From NCBI RefSeq assembly GCF_001640025.1, contig NC_031671.1, forward strand, positions 2,604,001-2,668,000: 64,000 nt of DNA, read 5' to 3'. The first letter of the stretch is position 1. Each line of letters starts with the position of its first letter. This document shows, one piece after another, positions 28,814 to 40,807 of the stretch. The notes beneath the pieces were generated by a model. The model ran no database searches. It was not told where the DNA came from and saw nothing but the letters and a program-made list of their open reading frames with translations. Source of the stretch: Sugiyamaella lignohabitans (taxonomy: Eukaryota > Ascomycota > Dipodascomycetes > Dipodascales > Trichomonascaceae). The position numbers were made by a program, and so were the translations under genes.

Positions 28814-31729
28814 ATGGACGTTACAGTGGACAGTACAGAAGCTCAAGATGGCGGTGTGCAAGAATTGCAAGACCTATATCTAGCTTTGGAGTCCGACTTA
28901 TATCTTCCTGAAACACACATCAAGTTAATAAACAAACTGCGTGAACTGTCAATGGTTGATGAGTTGGAGGCCGCGAGGTCTGTCATGGAATCAATTCTCG
29001 CTCCGTCGCAACAAATCTGGTTGGACTGGATAGAAGACTATCAAACATGGGGCAAAAGTGTTGAAGAAATATCTAATTTATTTTCCACTGCACTCAAGAC
29101 ATGTCCAACTGTGGATATTGTTGAGGTTTATGGCAGATTTATCTTGCAATTGATTGAAAACGGGGTTATCAAAGATGCGTATACTGGAATTGACGACTCC
29201 GAGTCTCCTCTTAACCAGCACCTCATGAATTTAGCTGGCGGGCTAGACGAAACTCAAAACAATATTGCCCAGAGCCACAAGGCTTGGAATGCATATAGGG
29301 ATATTTTTGTATTTTTGCTGGCGCAAGAGAAGGCTAGTCAATCGGGTACTACTTTAAAGATCCTTCCAAGGTTGAAAGAACTTTATCTCGCTCGGCTTCG
29401 AATCCCCCATGCCGAAATCGCAACTACGTTTTCCGACTTTTCCACTTTTGTAACCACTTATTACAATTCAACCTATGAGGGAGAAATGGTGGCTGCTAAC
29501 AAAATCTACTCTGAAACGTTGAAAATACTAAACTATCGTGATAGCTGGGAATTGAAGTTAAAATCGGATCCATCTTTGCAAACGTTTGCTGATTACATTC
29601 AATGGGAGCTGGAAAGACCAAAGCGATACTTCCGTGCAGATCTAGTACAGGGTCTTTATGAGCGCGTCATAGAACTCTACCAGTATGTGGCTCTAGTATG
29701 GGACGATTATATCATATTTCTTTGCGAGCAGCCAAAGTCCTTTTCAAGAAAGACTGTGGAATCAGCTATCCAGCGAGCAACCAAGTCCTGTCCAACTTCG
29801 GGCTCTTTGTGGGCACATCGCATTAGGGTGTCAGAATCGTATGGGGCAGATTTCGAGGACATTATAGGCTTGAAAATGACAATAGATGATATATCTGCTT
29901 TTGCAGCTGAAAATGAAGATTATGACAATTGGAAACCGCTCGCCCTTGCTTGGCTAGCATATTTATTTCGAGCTAATACTTCATCTGACAACCTCTTTAT
30001 CGACCAGCTTAGGGATGACTGTAACTTTTCACTTGAAAAATCATATTCTTTCGGCAAACAAGATCCTAACTTTGAAGTTGAGTCACTTGTCATTGGCATA
30101 TTTACCCGTCTAGGCGAAAGCGACAATGTCAGAAATATTTGGAAGCGAGTATCCAAGTACCAAGGTACCAAGGCTATATTTTGGCTAAAGTGGTTTGAAT
30201 GGGAAAAGTCACAGAGCGGTAATTCCTATACGAATGCACTTGACGTTTTGAAGATACCCCTGTCGCGAAATAATATTGACTGGCCTGAAATGATCATTCA
30301 AGCTTATACTGAATTCGAAAGACTGAATGGCAGTGCATACTCCACGCAACAGTCTGTAATCACTTCTCGGAGAAAGCTATACGAGATTGCTAAGAAGCGA
30401 AGCAAGGAATCTTATGATCAACAGTTATATCAAGATTCAGAGACTGGAACGAAAGAAAATGCTGAATTAAATATAGAAGGACCATCTGCCAATGCTGAGA
30501 ATGCAAGCGAGACCCCGTCATCTAAAAAGCGTAGTCATGAACAGGTCGAAAGTTCAAATGTTTCAGATGCGCCCACAAAGCAACCCAAAACGACTGACCA
30601 CAGAGATAGAGAGCATAATACTGTCATAGTCTATGATCTCCCTTCCGAAACTACGGAAAAAGACCTGGAAGGCTTCTTTAACGAATGTGGTAATATTGTC
30701 TCCGTTATTCAGCATACAGAAGCTAATTCCGCCGTTGTAGAGTTCTCCAACCAAGATGATACGAAGGCGGCTCTGACTCGTGACCACAAGTCTATAAAAG
30801 ATAAAGAAGTAAGAGTCACTTCAGGGTACCAAACTACTTTGTTTGTAACAAATTTCCCTGCTTCTGCTACCAAAGAGAGCCTAACAGAGCTCTTTAAAAA
30901 ATATGGTCAAGTTATCAGCGTACGCTTTCCTTCTCTTAAGTACAACACTAACCGGAGATTCTGTTATGTCCAGTACCTATCATCAGAGAGTGCTAAGAGT
31001 GCTGTTGGAGAGTTAGACGGTTCGGGGATTTTTGATGAAGAGGAAAAGCTAGTTGTCAAGATATCCGACCCGTCAAATAAACAGACCCGTTCAGGAGGCA
31101 ATGCTGAAGGACGGGAATTGTATATTAAAAGTGTTGATTTCAGTCTAAATGAGGACTTTGTACGCTCGACTTTTGCGAAGTACGGAACAGTTGAAAAACT
31201 GAGGCTCCCACCATCGAAAAGGCCTGGTAGACTTCACGATGGTTATGGGTTTGTAACGATGTCAACCGTTGATGAGGCAAATACCGCTATCGAAGCTTTA
31301 GATGGATCTATTCTTGGTGATACTGGAAGAGTAGTATCTGTATCCATTGCGGGAAAGGCTCCTAGTAAAAAGTCGACTAAAGTCGTCAAAATCAATCACA
31401 ATGACCAATCAAGGAAGCTTACTGCTAGCGAAATCGAGTCAAAAACTATTTATATATCCAATCTTTCGGATACGGTTAACGATGCCCAGCTAAGGTCAAT
31501 ACTGGAGAAATACGGCCCATTGCATAAGATTGTTTTGAAGCCTGATCTAGAAGGCGCCATTGTAGAATATGAGACTGTGGCTGACGCTGGTAAGGCATCG
31601 CTATCTCTCGACGGCCAGAAAATTGCTGATAAGCCCATTAGGCTTGGTTCCTCCATTGTCAAGCCGGCGCCAAATCCAAAAAAGAGCACAATGTTTATGC
31701 CTCCAAGTGCCCGAGGAAAAAAGCGTTAA
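28814..31729 (+). CDS. PRP24: U4/U6 snRNP recycling factor Prp24/SART3 type
   Basis: Nuclear protein that re-anneals U4 and U6 snRNAs for each splicing cycle. At 971 aa it has the full SART3-type layout. N-terminal HAT repeats (about residues 15-530) carry many Trp/Tyr-spaced helices. A Lys-rich linker with KKRSHEQ follows, then four RRMs at about 601-668, 673-750, 768-848 and 876-947 (for example TLFVTNFPASAT, YGFVTMST, TIYISNLSDTV). The C-terminal motif MFMPPSARGKKR sits where Prp24 has its LSm-contacting box. S. cerevisiae Prp24 lacks the HAT region, so this gene keeps the ancestral form. Single exon. It ends 59 bases from convergent ECM29, with no GC-rich element between, and stays AT-rich to its end. 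Confidence 0.92.
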   Translation: MDVTVDSTEAQDGGVQELQDLYLALESDLYLPETHIKLINKLRELSMVDELEAARSVMESILAPSQQIWLDWIEDYQTWGKSVEEISNLFSTALKTCPTVDIVEVYGRFILQLIENGVIKDAYTGIDDSESPLNQHLMNLAGGLDETQNNIAQSHKAWNAYRDIFVFLLAQEKASQSGTTLKILPRLKELYLARLRIPHAEIATTFSDFSTFVTTYYNSTYEGEMVAANKIYSETLKILNYRDSWELKLKSDPSLQTFADYIQWELERPKRYFRADLVQGLYERVIELYQYVALVWDDYIIFLCEQPKSFSRKTVESAIQRATKSCPTSGSLWAHRIRVSESYGADFEDIIGLKMTIDDISAFAAENEDYDNWKPLALAWLAYLFRANTSSDNLFIDQLRDDCNFSLEKSYSFGKQDPNFEVESLVIGIFTRLGESDNVRNIWKRVSKYQGTKAIFWLKWFEWEKSQSGNSYTNALDVLKIPLSRNNIDWPEMIIQAYTEFERLNGSAYSTQQSVITSRRKLYEIAKKRSKESYDQQLYQDSETGTKENAELNIEGPSANAENASETPSSKKRSHEQVESSNVSDAPTKQPKTTDHRDREHNTVIVYDLPSETTEKDLEGFFNECGNIVSVIQHTEANSAVVEFSNQDDTKAALTRDHKSIKDKEVRVTSGYQTTLFVTNFPASATKESLTELFKKYGQVISVRFPSLKYNTNRRFCYVQYLSSESAKSAVGELDGSGIFDEEEKLVVKISDPSNKQTRSGGNAEGRELYIKSVDFSLNEDFVRSTFAKYGTVEKLRLPPSKRPGRLHDGYGFVTMSTVDEANTAIEALDGSILGDTGRVVSVSIAGKAPSKKSTKVVKINHNDQSRKLTASEIESKTIYISNLSDTVNDAQLRSILEKYGPLHKIVLKPDLEGAIVEYETVADAGKASLSLDGQKIADKPIRLGSSIVKPAPNPKKSTMFMPPSARGKKR

Positions 31730-31788
31730 AATTTATTTATTCATGATTAGTCATGATAATGCAGTCTATAGTAAATACATGCTATACT

Positions 31789-34700
31789 TCATTGGATTCC
31801 CTTCCGCAACTCGGTCAAGACGATAGTGGACTTTTCTTCTCCGATAAGAGTTTCAATATCATTACGCACTTCCTGATTTCCAGGCAAAATTTTGAGCAAA
31901 GCCGCTCCAACACGGGCTGATTCTATACGAACCTTTTCGTGATTCAAATCTCTGGAGCAAACCTTAACAATCGCTTTCCAAATCTTTAGCAGACTATCTG
32001 CGTCTTTCGAGTCCACTTCGCCAGAAAATAGTTCAGTTATGCTGATAGCATGCTGAGCAACAGCTAATTTAGTCTTCCAGGTGATTGGCGCCTTGCTATG
32101 TTCCAATGCATTAATCAAATAGCCAGCAATCGTGTCTACCACCCCGTTATTATTACCTAATGTCACGCTTTTAACAACTCCTTTAAGGACCTTCAATCGT
32201 ACATCTTCTGTAGGGCCACTATTATTTTCGCCATCCTCCATATTCGTGTCACCATCAGAGTCCTCGTCACTTTCATTCAAAGTAGGATCCAAATACTGTG
32301 AACTGACTTCGAAAAGAAGCTCATAAAGTTGGCTTTGGTTCAGCTGCGAAATATACTTGCCTGCAGACTGAATAACCTCGACCTGGTACTCCTTATTTCT
32401 TCTCTTGACCTCAGTGACAACTACTGAATTTAGCTTCTCTAGCAGCTCCGGAGAGGAAACAACACTGCCCTTGAAATTGACTGCAAGAGTAACAAGAGCA
32501 TCGAAAACTATCTCTTTACCCTTCCAGCTACGACCGCTTGACGCTTGAATAAGAACATTGAATAACTCAAGGATATCTTGAGGAACACTGTCACTGCGAG
32601 TTTCTTCTCCCATTGCAACTGCTGCATCAGCAACACTCTTCGCCGCCACTTGCCTGATATCCCACTGCTGGCTGGAAAGATTTTCCCTTACTATAGCAAT
32701 GATCTCATTCACGTACAATCGAATAGCTCCTGTGCCACCTGTATTATCCGACCAAACATGTTCAAATGCTTCCTTTACTTGAGCATCTGGGTCGTGTTTG
32801 GCAATGAACACAAATGGGAGCATAGCAGACGAAATAGCACTGAACTTGTCAGAAGCATGCTTGGAGATGCCATTGACACCCAGTCCAGATACAAGTCGGG
32901 CTCTCTCACCGACATCTGGACTTGAAAAGTATAGCTTCTGTAAATATGCAACATAATCAAGTACGGCCTCAACAGGGGCTGGTCTACACAAGTACCCACA
33001 CGAAACGGCATACGACTGGGAAACCAGACTATTCCTATCCATTAGTTGAGATTTGGCAGCTAATAACAGCGCTTGCGAGTGAGGGCCAATTTGATAAAGA
33101 TTCCTCATTACCAGCGAAACCACTACACGACCGGCTCCGAGCTTAGAAGGAAGACCAACTGATTTTTTTATGACAGAAGAAAGTTTGGGAATCAACGCTT
33201 CCAAAGATTCGTCATCTAGTCGCTCAATCATTTGCTCGATAGCTTCCATCATAGGAGATGTACGCAAACTGGACATTCTGGACGCATCTATATCATTAGA
33301 AGTGAGACCATACTTGTCTGCATTCAATGCAAGATAATTCATAGCCTGGGGCTCTAATGTAGAAAGTAAGCCAAGAAGCTCTTCAATCAATCCAGGGATA
33401 TATGGCTTCAAGGGTGGGCTGTTGCTTTTACATAACTTCAAAAGGGTCTGCAACGAAAACGATTGAACTTCTTGTGACTCGGATTGGATACCCGAGTTAC
33501 CCATCAAGAATGGAATAAGATCTTTCAAAATATTCGCAGCTTGTTTTTCAGATGCAGCGCCAGATTGGACGTCAACATGGCGTACGAGAGAGGTAGTCAA
33601 CCCTCTGGTCAACTGCATACCCGCCACTCTGACACTCTCTTTAATATCGTCGACAACTCTAAAACTCATAAGCCAGATTCTTTGCAAATAGTGCTCATAT
33701 TGTTGAAGTAGCTTGCCTTGCAATAGGTCTGATAATGCCATGGTACTTGCCTGACGAATACGCCATTCACGATTTCCCATTCCCGTCAATAATTCCTCTA
33801 AAATGTCTATAAAATTGTTGTTGATAACAGCGGTATTGTCACGTACTAGAGCGTTCCAGATACCTTTCATAGACTCTTGTACCGAACTATTAGGATCAAA
33901 CCTATACCTGTATAGCTTGGGGATAAGATTCTTGGACAATTTTGGATTGGATTCGAACAAATCATCCAGATTTGCCTTTGAGAAAATAGTGTTTAGACCG
34001 AATGCGGCACCCTTTCTAGATTGCCAAAGAGACGAATTCGCAGCAAGACTCATAAACTTGTAAACCAAGCTAGGGTCACCAACCTCAGATGCAAGACTTA
34101 AAATGTCTTTGTAGGTTGAGATCGATCCATCACCAGTATCTAGAACACCGGGCTCAAATAATTGGGTTTCGGCAGTGACTGTTCCGCCATTCGTGGCCAA
34201 TTTGTCCGAAGTAAAAGACTGAACCAAACCACGAATCATACTATCTTTGAGCTTCGAATCTGCGATATCGTACACAATACTAAGACCACGAGAAGCAGAC
34301 TCCTGGACGACATCATCTCTGTCAACGAGGAATTTCATGAATGCAAGATGTACCTGTTCTAATCTCGATCGTGCTTCAGGCAAATGTCCACAATATCTGG
34401 TTAAACTGAGCAACCAAACACATGAAAATCTTCGCAAAGAAGGCTTGGGAGAACTGCACTTGACCAAAACTTGGTCCAAGACACTACCTAGCTGTGATGT
34501 AGTTGATGGAGATAACAAATTCACCCCTTGAATATCTCTGTATCGTTCTCCAAGAGTTGAATCCCATCCTGCAGCGGCAATACTGAGGGCTTCTCCACTC
34601 ATGAACATGAAATCAATCTGTTTGCCGGTATGAAGCTCAAAAATAGCATCAATATACTTCTGCTTTGATTCAGTAGCAGCAGTACTTGTTATACATCCAA

Positions 34701-37374
34701 CCGCAAAAATAGCTTTGTCATTGTCAGCCTTTGCCAGAGTCAGCAGTTTACTAATAACTTCTGGAGTGACAAAATCAGAATTCACAGCTCCCGAGAGGGC
34801 AAGCTGCGAAAATGCATCTACGGCAGCTTCCATAGTTAGCACATCGGCCGACCTAGTTTGTAGGATGACATCAGTGATTGCTTTCACTGATTTTGCATAT
34901 ACTTCTTCAGGGAGTTTTCTATTTCGAAGGGCCAGTCTAGAAATTATATACCCGATGGCATAAAGATGACCCCTGTGCTTGAAGCTGGTAATAGATGTGC
35001 CTGATGATCCTGCTTGCGAAATCCAGCTCTCTATCAGGTTTACAATATCTTGGATAGCTACTTCGTCGGTCGTGATAATAATTGCCAGTGCATTTGCTGA
35101 TGCTTGTAGTAGTTTGGCTTTGGCAGAATCGACTAAAGCTACGATTTCTGGTATTTTAGGGATATTTTCCGATATAATCTTTGGACCAGATTGGGATAAT
35201 ATACGTAGCCAAATCTTCACTGCATCAGGCAATTCTGCGCTGTTCTGCTTAGAAGCCCAGAGATTCATATCAATGAATGAGATCAGTTGATCAAGTGGAA
35301 TGGCTGAATTAATGTAATCACGGAAGAGTCCACGGACGTTTTGGTCTACAACAATCGCTGTATCCAAGGTCGTATCCCAGTTCTCTTCAGTAGCCTGCAA
35401 AACGCTGGTCTTTCCCTTGACTGCCTCCATGACAAGAATCTGCTCTAAAAATATTAAAGCAAAGTTCAAAACATTGAAAGGAGTCTTAAGTTGCGGTCCA
35501 TTAGCTGATTGAACAAACATGCGCTCTTGTACGATGGCTAGCATATCTTGGAACGAAGGGAATTCAACATTACTCACATCCTGATTATTGTAATGAGAGT
35601 TGGCATTGTGGTACCAATAAGGGTGCAGTCCGCGTTTGGCTTCTTCAATCACATCTGGGCGATTAGCTCTATCCAATCCATATAAGCAAAGTAGTCTTGC
35701 CATTGCATTATTAAACGGTGTCACTCGGACAGCATATCGGATGGATACGTATTTACATCCTTGATCAGACGTGGGATCCGATAGATATGAGAAAAGCAAC
35801 TCATTCAGGGCTGGCCTGGCATCTTCTGAGATCACATCCAAAACAGGAATCACCTCAGATAAAGCTTCTTGGATGGATGGTTTCATATCAGGCGAGTCTT
35901 TAGCTAAACTCTCAAATAAGAATTTGATAAGTCCTAGATTTCCAACATCTTCAGAATTATCGTTCAGAATTTCAGGAACACGTCGAGCCAGGGCACCTAA
36001 AGTCTCGTATGTTTGTCTACGCAAGGAGCCTGTGTGCATATCTTTGGCAGCAGATGAACCTGTGTTCAACCTGGGCCAGCCTGTAGAAATAATCCATTCG
36101 TATAAACGACGTGCTAACTCTCTGGCCACTGGTTTGAGTTTCTCTTCATCTGTGTTCCGAGCCACAGCCCTTATAAGCTCTACTCCAGCCTTCATACTTT
36201 TAATATTATCAGACTCAAAGCTCATCTGAATTAGTCTTTTAGGACCGTCTCCGACGTTAACTCCAACTTTGGATTTCGCAATTAGTTGTACAATATGTGT
36301 TTGAACAACTTGTTTTACGGGAGGTGTAGTGATATCTCCCAATGCAAGGGCGTATAACTTCTCAACTACTGGTAGTCTCTCAAGGTCAAACTGTGGAATT
36401 AAACGCCTCAGGGCCTCGTCAGCTGGTCTAAAGATATCTGTGATACGGTCATGACTGGCAACTAGTAAAGGGAAAAAAGTAAGTTCTGCAAGCGGTGACA
36501 GCTTCGCGTCTTCCTTTTTGGGGCCGGCAAATGCACCAGTTAGGAGCATTTTGTTTAGAACATGTTTTCTTGATTCAGATAGTTTGGCATCCGTCAAATG
36601 AGTCTTACTGTTATTAGTAAGAAATTTGAAAGATGCTGCCGATAATCCTGGACACCTAATATTGGCGGTCGACGCAGTATCATCCGTGACAGACGCAAAT
36701 ACACTGAGATCTAAATTAAACAGATCCACAAATTTGTCTGCCAAGAACTGAGCATCTTCCAGTCTCTCATCAAATCCAAAATAATGGCTCAAGTCATCAT
36801 CTTCGGTCGAACCCCGAGGAGGGCTTTTCCACAACTTCAATAATTTCAAAAAAATGTAGAACTGGGCAGACGCATGAGAAGGAGATGATTTCGAAATATT
36901 CTTGATAATCCCTGGCAATATTGACTTATATTTCTAAAACATGTTAGAAACCGAACTTGTTATCTTCAGGAACTGACTATACTACTTACGTCGTCAAAAT
37001 CGGTAGCAACGTCCACTGCCTTCTGAATGTAAATAAGATCAAATGTCTTCATCATGTTCGTCTCACCGGAGATCTTTTCATCTTGAAACTGGTTGAGCAA
37101 TGCCTCAATTGGCAAGGAGACGTTACTAAACAGTTAGAAAGGGCTCTTAATTAGAGTCATTGTTATCATTGTTTTCCTACCTGCTCTTTATCCGAAGGTT
37201 TACATGCTGACAAACCTCGATAACTTTGGCCCGTACAGTGGGATGTGGCGAATTCAACTTCAATAATAAGGGTGGAAGATAGACATTGAGCAAAGAAGAA
37301 AGCTTTTCCTCGGTACTTGCCAAGGCAATTCGAAGCTCAACTTTGTTGATTAGAGATATTTCCGCTTCTGCCAT
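31789..37374 (-). CDS. ECM29: Proteasome adaptor and scaffold Ecm29, three exons
   Basis: A HEAT-repeat protein that binds 26S proteasomes and links core and regulatory particles. Exons are 37374-37181, 37125-36990 and 36933-31789, with introns of 55 and 56 bp (GTAGGA and GTAAGT donors, CTAAC branch sites). The joined protein has 1,824 aa, against 1,868 in S. cerevisiae. The spliced N-terminus contains LLNVYLPPLLLKLNSPHPTV and, across junction 1, RIKSSNVSLPIEALL, both typical of Ecm29. The rest is a long array of paired helices, with an acidic Asp/Glu/Ser insert near residue 1660. Base use is AT-rich to the end, unlike the genes beside GC-rich elements. Without exons 1-2 the first 110 residues would be missed. 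Confidence 0.93.
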
Positions 37375-38152
37375 GTTCACTGAAGTTGTGAGGACGATTA
37401 TACTGATGTATGCTGATTCAAGGTATATGGATTGTTGACACGGCTGTCCCTGGCACCGGCATCGCATTTATACAATGTGCAGGTCGAAGGCGGTGGCGAA
37501 GGAAGAATGTGGTGGAATTTATTTGTGATTTCAATTGCAGCACTCGTCGAAACTAGTTTATATTATTTCAATGAAAGTCTCCTTGATCGGGAGATATTTA
37601 GCTTGACCGGGGTTACAAACTCCCATAAGCCTGTTTCAGCAGCTCACCTCACCAATAGCAAACAATGGCCTTGTAGTAGAAGGGACTTTAGATTAGAGCC
37701 GAACGATCAAAATTAAAAGAGAATTGGCTGTATAGTATAATATGTATAATATATCTATATATATTATTCCATCTGGATCACTCGAGTCTATTAACAAAAA
37801 TCTTACCCCGGAAATATTGAACTGTATTGGTATGCATCTTTGGACGATCTTCAAAAGATAAGATAAGGCACACATGTCAAAGTTGGTCATGATCATCTGC
37901 GACATGTTAGATAAGCGGTGCAATAATGAACTATTTCATTTGCTCGATCACAAACCCCATAGTTTATGTTGATCGAGAACTTATAAACCCTGCTGATAGC
38001 ATATCGAACAAGTCTAAACAGCTCGGGGGATCATTCGGAAACCATCCGCATCACATGCATCTCCCCCACCTTTCAGGTTTCGTATAACCGTTACAGTTGA
38101 GAATCGGACCCAAAAACTTGATCTCTTGTTTTCATACGAGATTAGCGCTAAA
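37375..38152. other. Divergent intergenic, ECM29/F-box gene
   Basis: About 780 bases, AT-rich, with no GC-rich element. It should contain both promoters. No gene seen. Confidence 0.5.
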
Positions 38153-39523
38153 ATGGAACAAGAACAAATAAATCACATTCCAGCCATTAGTCGACTTCCT
38201 TTGGAAATAGCTGTTCAAATATTTTCATATCTAGAATGTAGCGACCTCTGGCGGTGTATATCAGTATGTCGGTACTTTTACAACTGTGTACAATATGGAT
38301 CAGCTTCGGTTTCATGTGTTGACTTTAGGGATATTAAAAGCTTGAATCTACAAAATATTAGACAGATCAAACGGTTCTTGAGTCTTATGACAGATTATAA
38401 AAGAAAAGAGATTAAAACAATGCATATAGATAGCTTTGAGTTCGGCATTCGATGCTTCGGCGGCAATTATTACGATTCGTTTGGTTGGATTCTTTCTGAT
38501 TATAATATACAGTCATTACACCTTTATCTAAGGAGTCATGGAATTTTCGCTCTTTTGAAACGGTGTGGTCCATTAAACTGCACCCGTAGTCTAACACTGG
38601 TTCTCCAAGGTGGCTTGACCCTCGATTTGAACGAATTGGCTGTTTTGACGGAAGCCACGCCTAACCTTGAAGCGCTGGATATCAACGCTATGAACACCCT
38701 CAACCTCTCCTTGTATAAAGACAAAAGATACTTTCCAAAGCTGACTTCAGTTAGAATGTACACAAACCGCTCTCCCACTTTCGATTATGGACAGAGCATG
38801 AAACCTGCGGTCCTAGCAAGCTTTCTTTCTAGAGTTCCCAACCTGTCCCGTTTGGCTCTTATGGGGTCTTTCTTTAACGGGATACACCAAACTACTTCTT
38901 TAGACTTCATTGAATCTTTTAAGCATTTGCGGTCTCTAGCGGTTGAAATGCATGGTAAATACGTCATTTTTCCCGAAATCCTCGACCTCGATCTCAATCT
39001 CACTGAGGTACTCATAAAGATGCATTGTACATCGATCTCACCGGTTCAGAAGCTGGAACTTTCTGGAGTAAACACGCTTCACTTGGATCTAGGTGTGTCC
39101 CCTTCGAAAGACATATTAAAGGCTATTAGACACGGTGAGAGCGTCAAAAGGCTTTGTCTGGGGCTTACTGGCTTTGAAGATAAACTTGATTCGTTAACTG
39201 AAATTTGCAAACAGTTTCCAAATATCGAACAACTGGCAATTACCGGTTTCGATGTCACTGCTAAATGGTTAAAAGACTTGACTTTGCATCGTTGTACCAT
39301 GCTGACATCCGTTTACCTCAGTCTCATTCCTGGTGACAATGGATACGCCATCGACGTGCTAGCAGATACCCCTAATATCAAAGAGATGTACTTTTCTACA
39401 AAGGTACCAAACTCTGTGGTCACTGATCTGATTGGTCTTGGAATCCACATATATAACGGATATGACTGGTCACAAAACGAATGGCCTTGGTATTCTCGTG
39501 ATGAGAACGACCTAGCTATCTGA
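38153..39523 (+). CDS. F-box protein, LRR-like
   Basis: A 456-aa protein starting at the first ATG (MEQEQIN). An F-box lies at about residues 10-50 (SRLPLEIAVQIFSYLECSDL, then WRCISVCRYFYNCV). The remainder has irregular leucine-rich stretches (for example LTLVLQGGLTLDLNELAVL and VLIKMHCTSISPVQKLELSG), as in F-box/LRR receptors of SCF ubiquitin ligases. Substrate unknown. I cannot assign it to a named yeast F-box protein. The frame extends nine codons upstream without an ATG. A GC-rich element follows 40 bases after the stop codon. Confidence 0.8.
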   Translation: MEQEQINHIPAISRLPLEIAVQIFSYLECSDLWRCISVCRYFYNCVQYGSASVSCVDFRDIKSLNLQNIRQIKRFLSLMTDYKRKEIKTMHIDSFEFGIRCFGGNYYDSFGWILSDYNIQSLHLYLRSHGIFALLKRCGPLNCTRSLTLVLQGGLTLDLNELAVLTEATPNLEALDINAMNTLNLSLYKDKRYFPKLTSVRMYTNRSPTFDYGQSMKPAVLASFLSRVPNLSRLALMGSFFNGIHQTTSLDFIESFKHLRSLAVEMHGKYVIFPEILDLDLNLTEVLIKMHCTSISPVQKLELSGVNTLHLDLGVSPSKDILKAIRHGESVKRLCLGLTGFEDKLDSLTEICKQFPNIEQLAITGFDVTAKWLKDLTLHRCTMLTSVYLSLIPGDNGYAIDVLADTPNIKEMYFSTKVPNSVVTDLIGLGIHIYNGYDWSQNEWPWYSRDENDLAI

Positions 39524-39562
39524 CCTGCTGAATACGACCAATAACATTTGACGACCCATGCT

Positions 39563-39618
39563 TGCCTCTGGCGGCTGGGGCTCCGCCCCAGACCCCGTGG
39601 CTCCTGCTTTCGCAGGAG
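39563..39618 (+). repeat. GC-rich element, single-ended (copy 15)
   Basis: TGCCTCTGGCGG start, CTGGGGCTCCGCCCCAG hairpin, then CTCCTGCTTTCGCAGGAG with one extra T in the loop. It follows the F-box gene by 39 bases. Confidence 0.93.
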
Positions 39619-40604
39619 ATTATGGGGGGTGTCTGTGTGTCTGATCTGGCTGTCGGTATACCTGACCCCTGATTGTTATGATAAGGGCAGGGACAGTGAG
39701 ATAAGGGTGTATGCAATGCAGCCTGTAATTATTTATGCCAGATTAGGGTCTGAGCTTATCTGGCTGTGGGTACCTAGATCGTTATCTCGCCGTCTTTCAT
39801 GCGCCGAAATCTTATTTTATTATTAGCATCAATAAATAATTTGCTATCAACCGTTCATGGAAGTCAAGCCGTTAGAACCATATGCTATCGCACACAAGGT
39901 GGTTTTTACATATTATCGGTCTTGACAGCGGTTGGGACCAGTCCAACTCATGTTAGTAGTCTAAACGGGAAGAAAATAAAGTATATTGCTCCGTTGCTCC
40001 GTTACTCTTTGCTACCGTAATTGCTCGTTTAATTGATATTTGCACTTACAAGTGGATTCTCGCCCCTTTTACCATTTAGGACTGCTTGTTACCTGGCATC
40101 TCTGATATCTTGTATTACGGCATCCGCAGGTGTGCACATCGCCAAGGCGGACCGCACGATGAGGTCAGATCATGTTTCAGGCAGCAAGCCCTCACAAGAC
40201 CACATCCACTGCTGCGATTGCTGGTGACCATCAAAAGTCCAAATTACCCCGCTGCCCCAGCATTTTCGATAATGCGCTCAAACTAGTTAATCTAACGGAC
40301 TTGTAAACTAGTGAGCTAGTGCCTGATAACGGGTAGCTTACTAAATGAAATGAGCTGAATAAGCTTATATACTTATAATACTGATGCTTAGATTGAACAA
40401 AAATATCACGTAATGTGCTGTTCGCGTTGGTTAAACTATAGGCTTATCTAGATTACTTAATTTCTTGAACGGATTTAATCTATTTACGTGATAATGTAAA
40501 AATTCCGTCTTATTCTAATTTGTCATGCCAATGCTAATTGCTAATTTCATAACCCTGTAAGACATATGTCAATAAATCAATCAAACCATACTGTACAGCG
40601 ATCG

Positions 40605-40807
40605 GGATGAGCATGTCCGGAAGGGGGGGCCAAGAGCCCTGTTGGTCAGAAATCCGACTTCTCAGTCCGGCGAAATAAGCCGGATTCTACATTCTTCGCT
40701 ATATATTGCGAAGTGGACGGACAGCCAAGTCACACTTGACTGAATAGGATGAGTTGAGGAGTTAACTTTCCGACCAACGGATATCCGCCCCTTGCCAAAT
40801 TCCATCC
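40605..40807. ncRNA. Candidate structured RNA, unassigned
   Basis: Three nested long-range pairings, GGATG (40605-40609) with CATCC (40803-40807), AAGGGG (40621-40626) with CCCCTT (40788-40793) and GTTGGTC (40641-40647) with GACCAAC (40772-40778), enclose three hairpins. The hairpins are AGTCCGGC/GCCGGATT (40664-40686), CTTCGC/GCGAAG (40694-40713) and CAAGT/ACTTG (40726-40738). The stretch is GC-richer than its AT-rich surroundings and has no coding potential. I compared it by eye with tRNA, 5S, U1-U6, SRP, RNase P and MRP hallmarks and found no match. Strand undetermined. Confidence 0.4.

Noticed and set aside
40640..40700. Minus-strand match AGAATCCGGCTTAT to the bacterial RNase P CR-V motif
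   Set aside because: The bases are part of a local hairpin (AGTCCGGC/GCCGGATT), no CR-I partner occurs upstream, and the fold does not follow RNase P. Probably chance.
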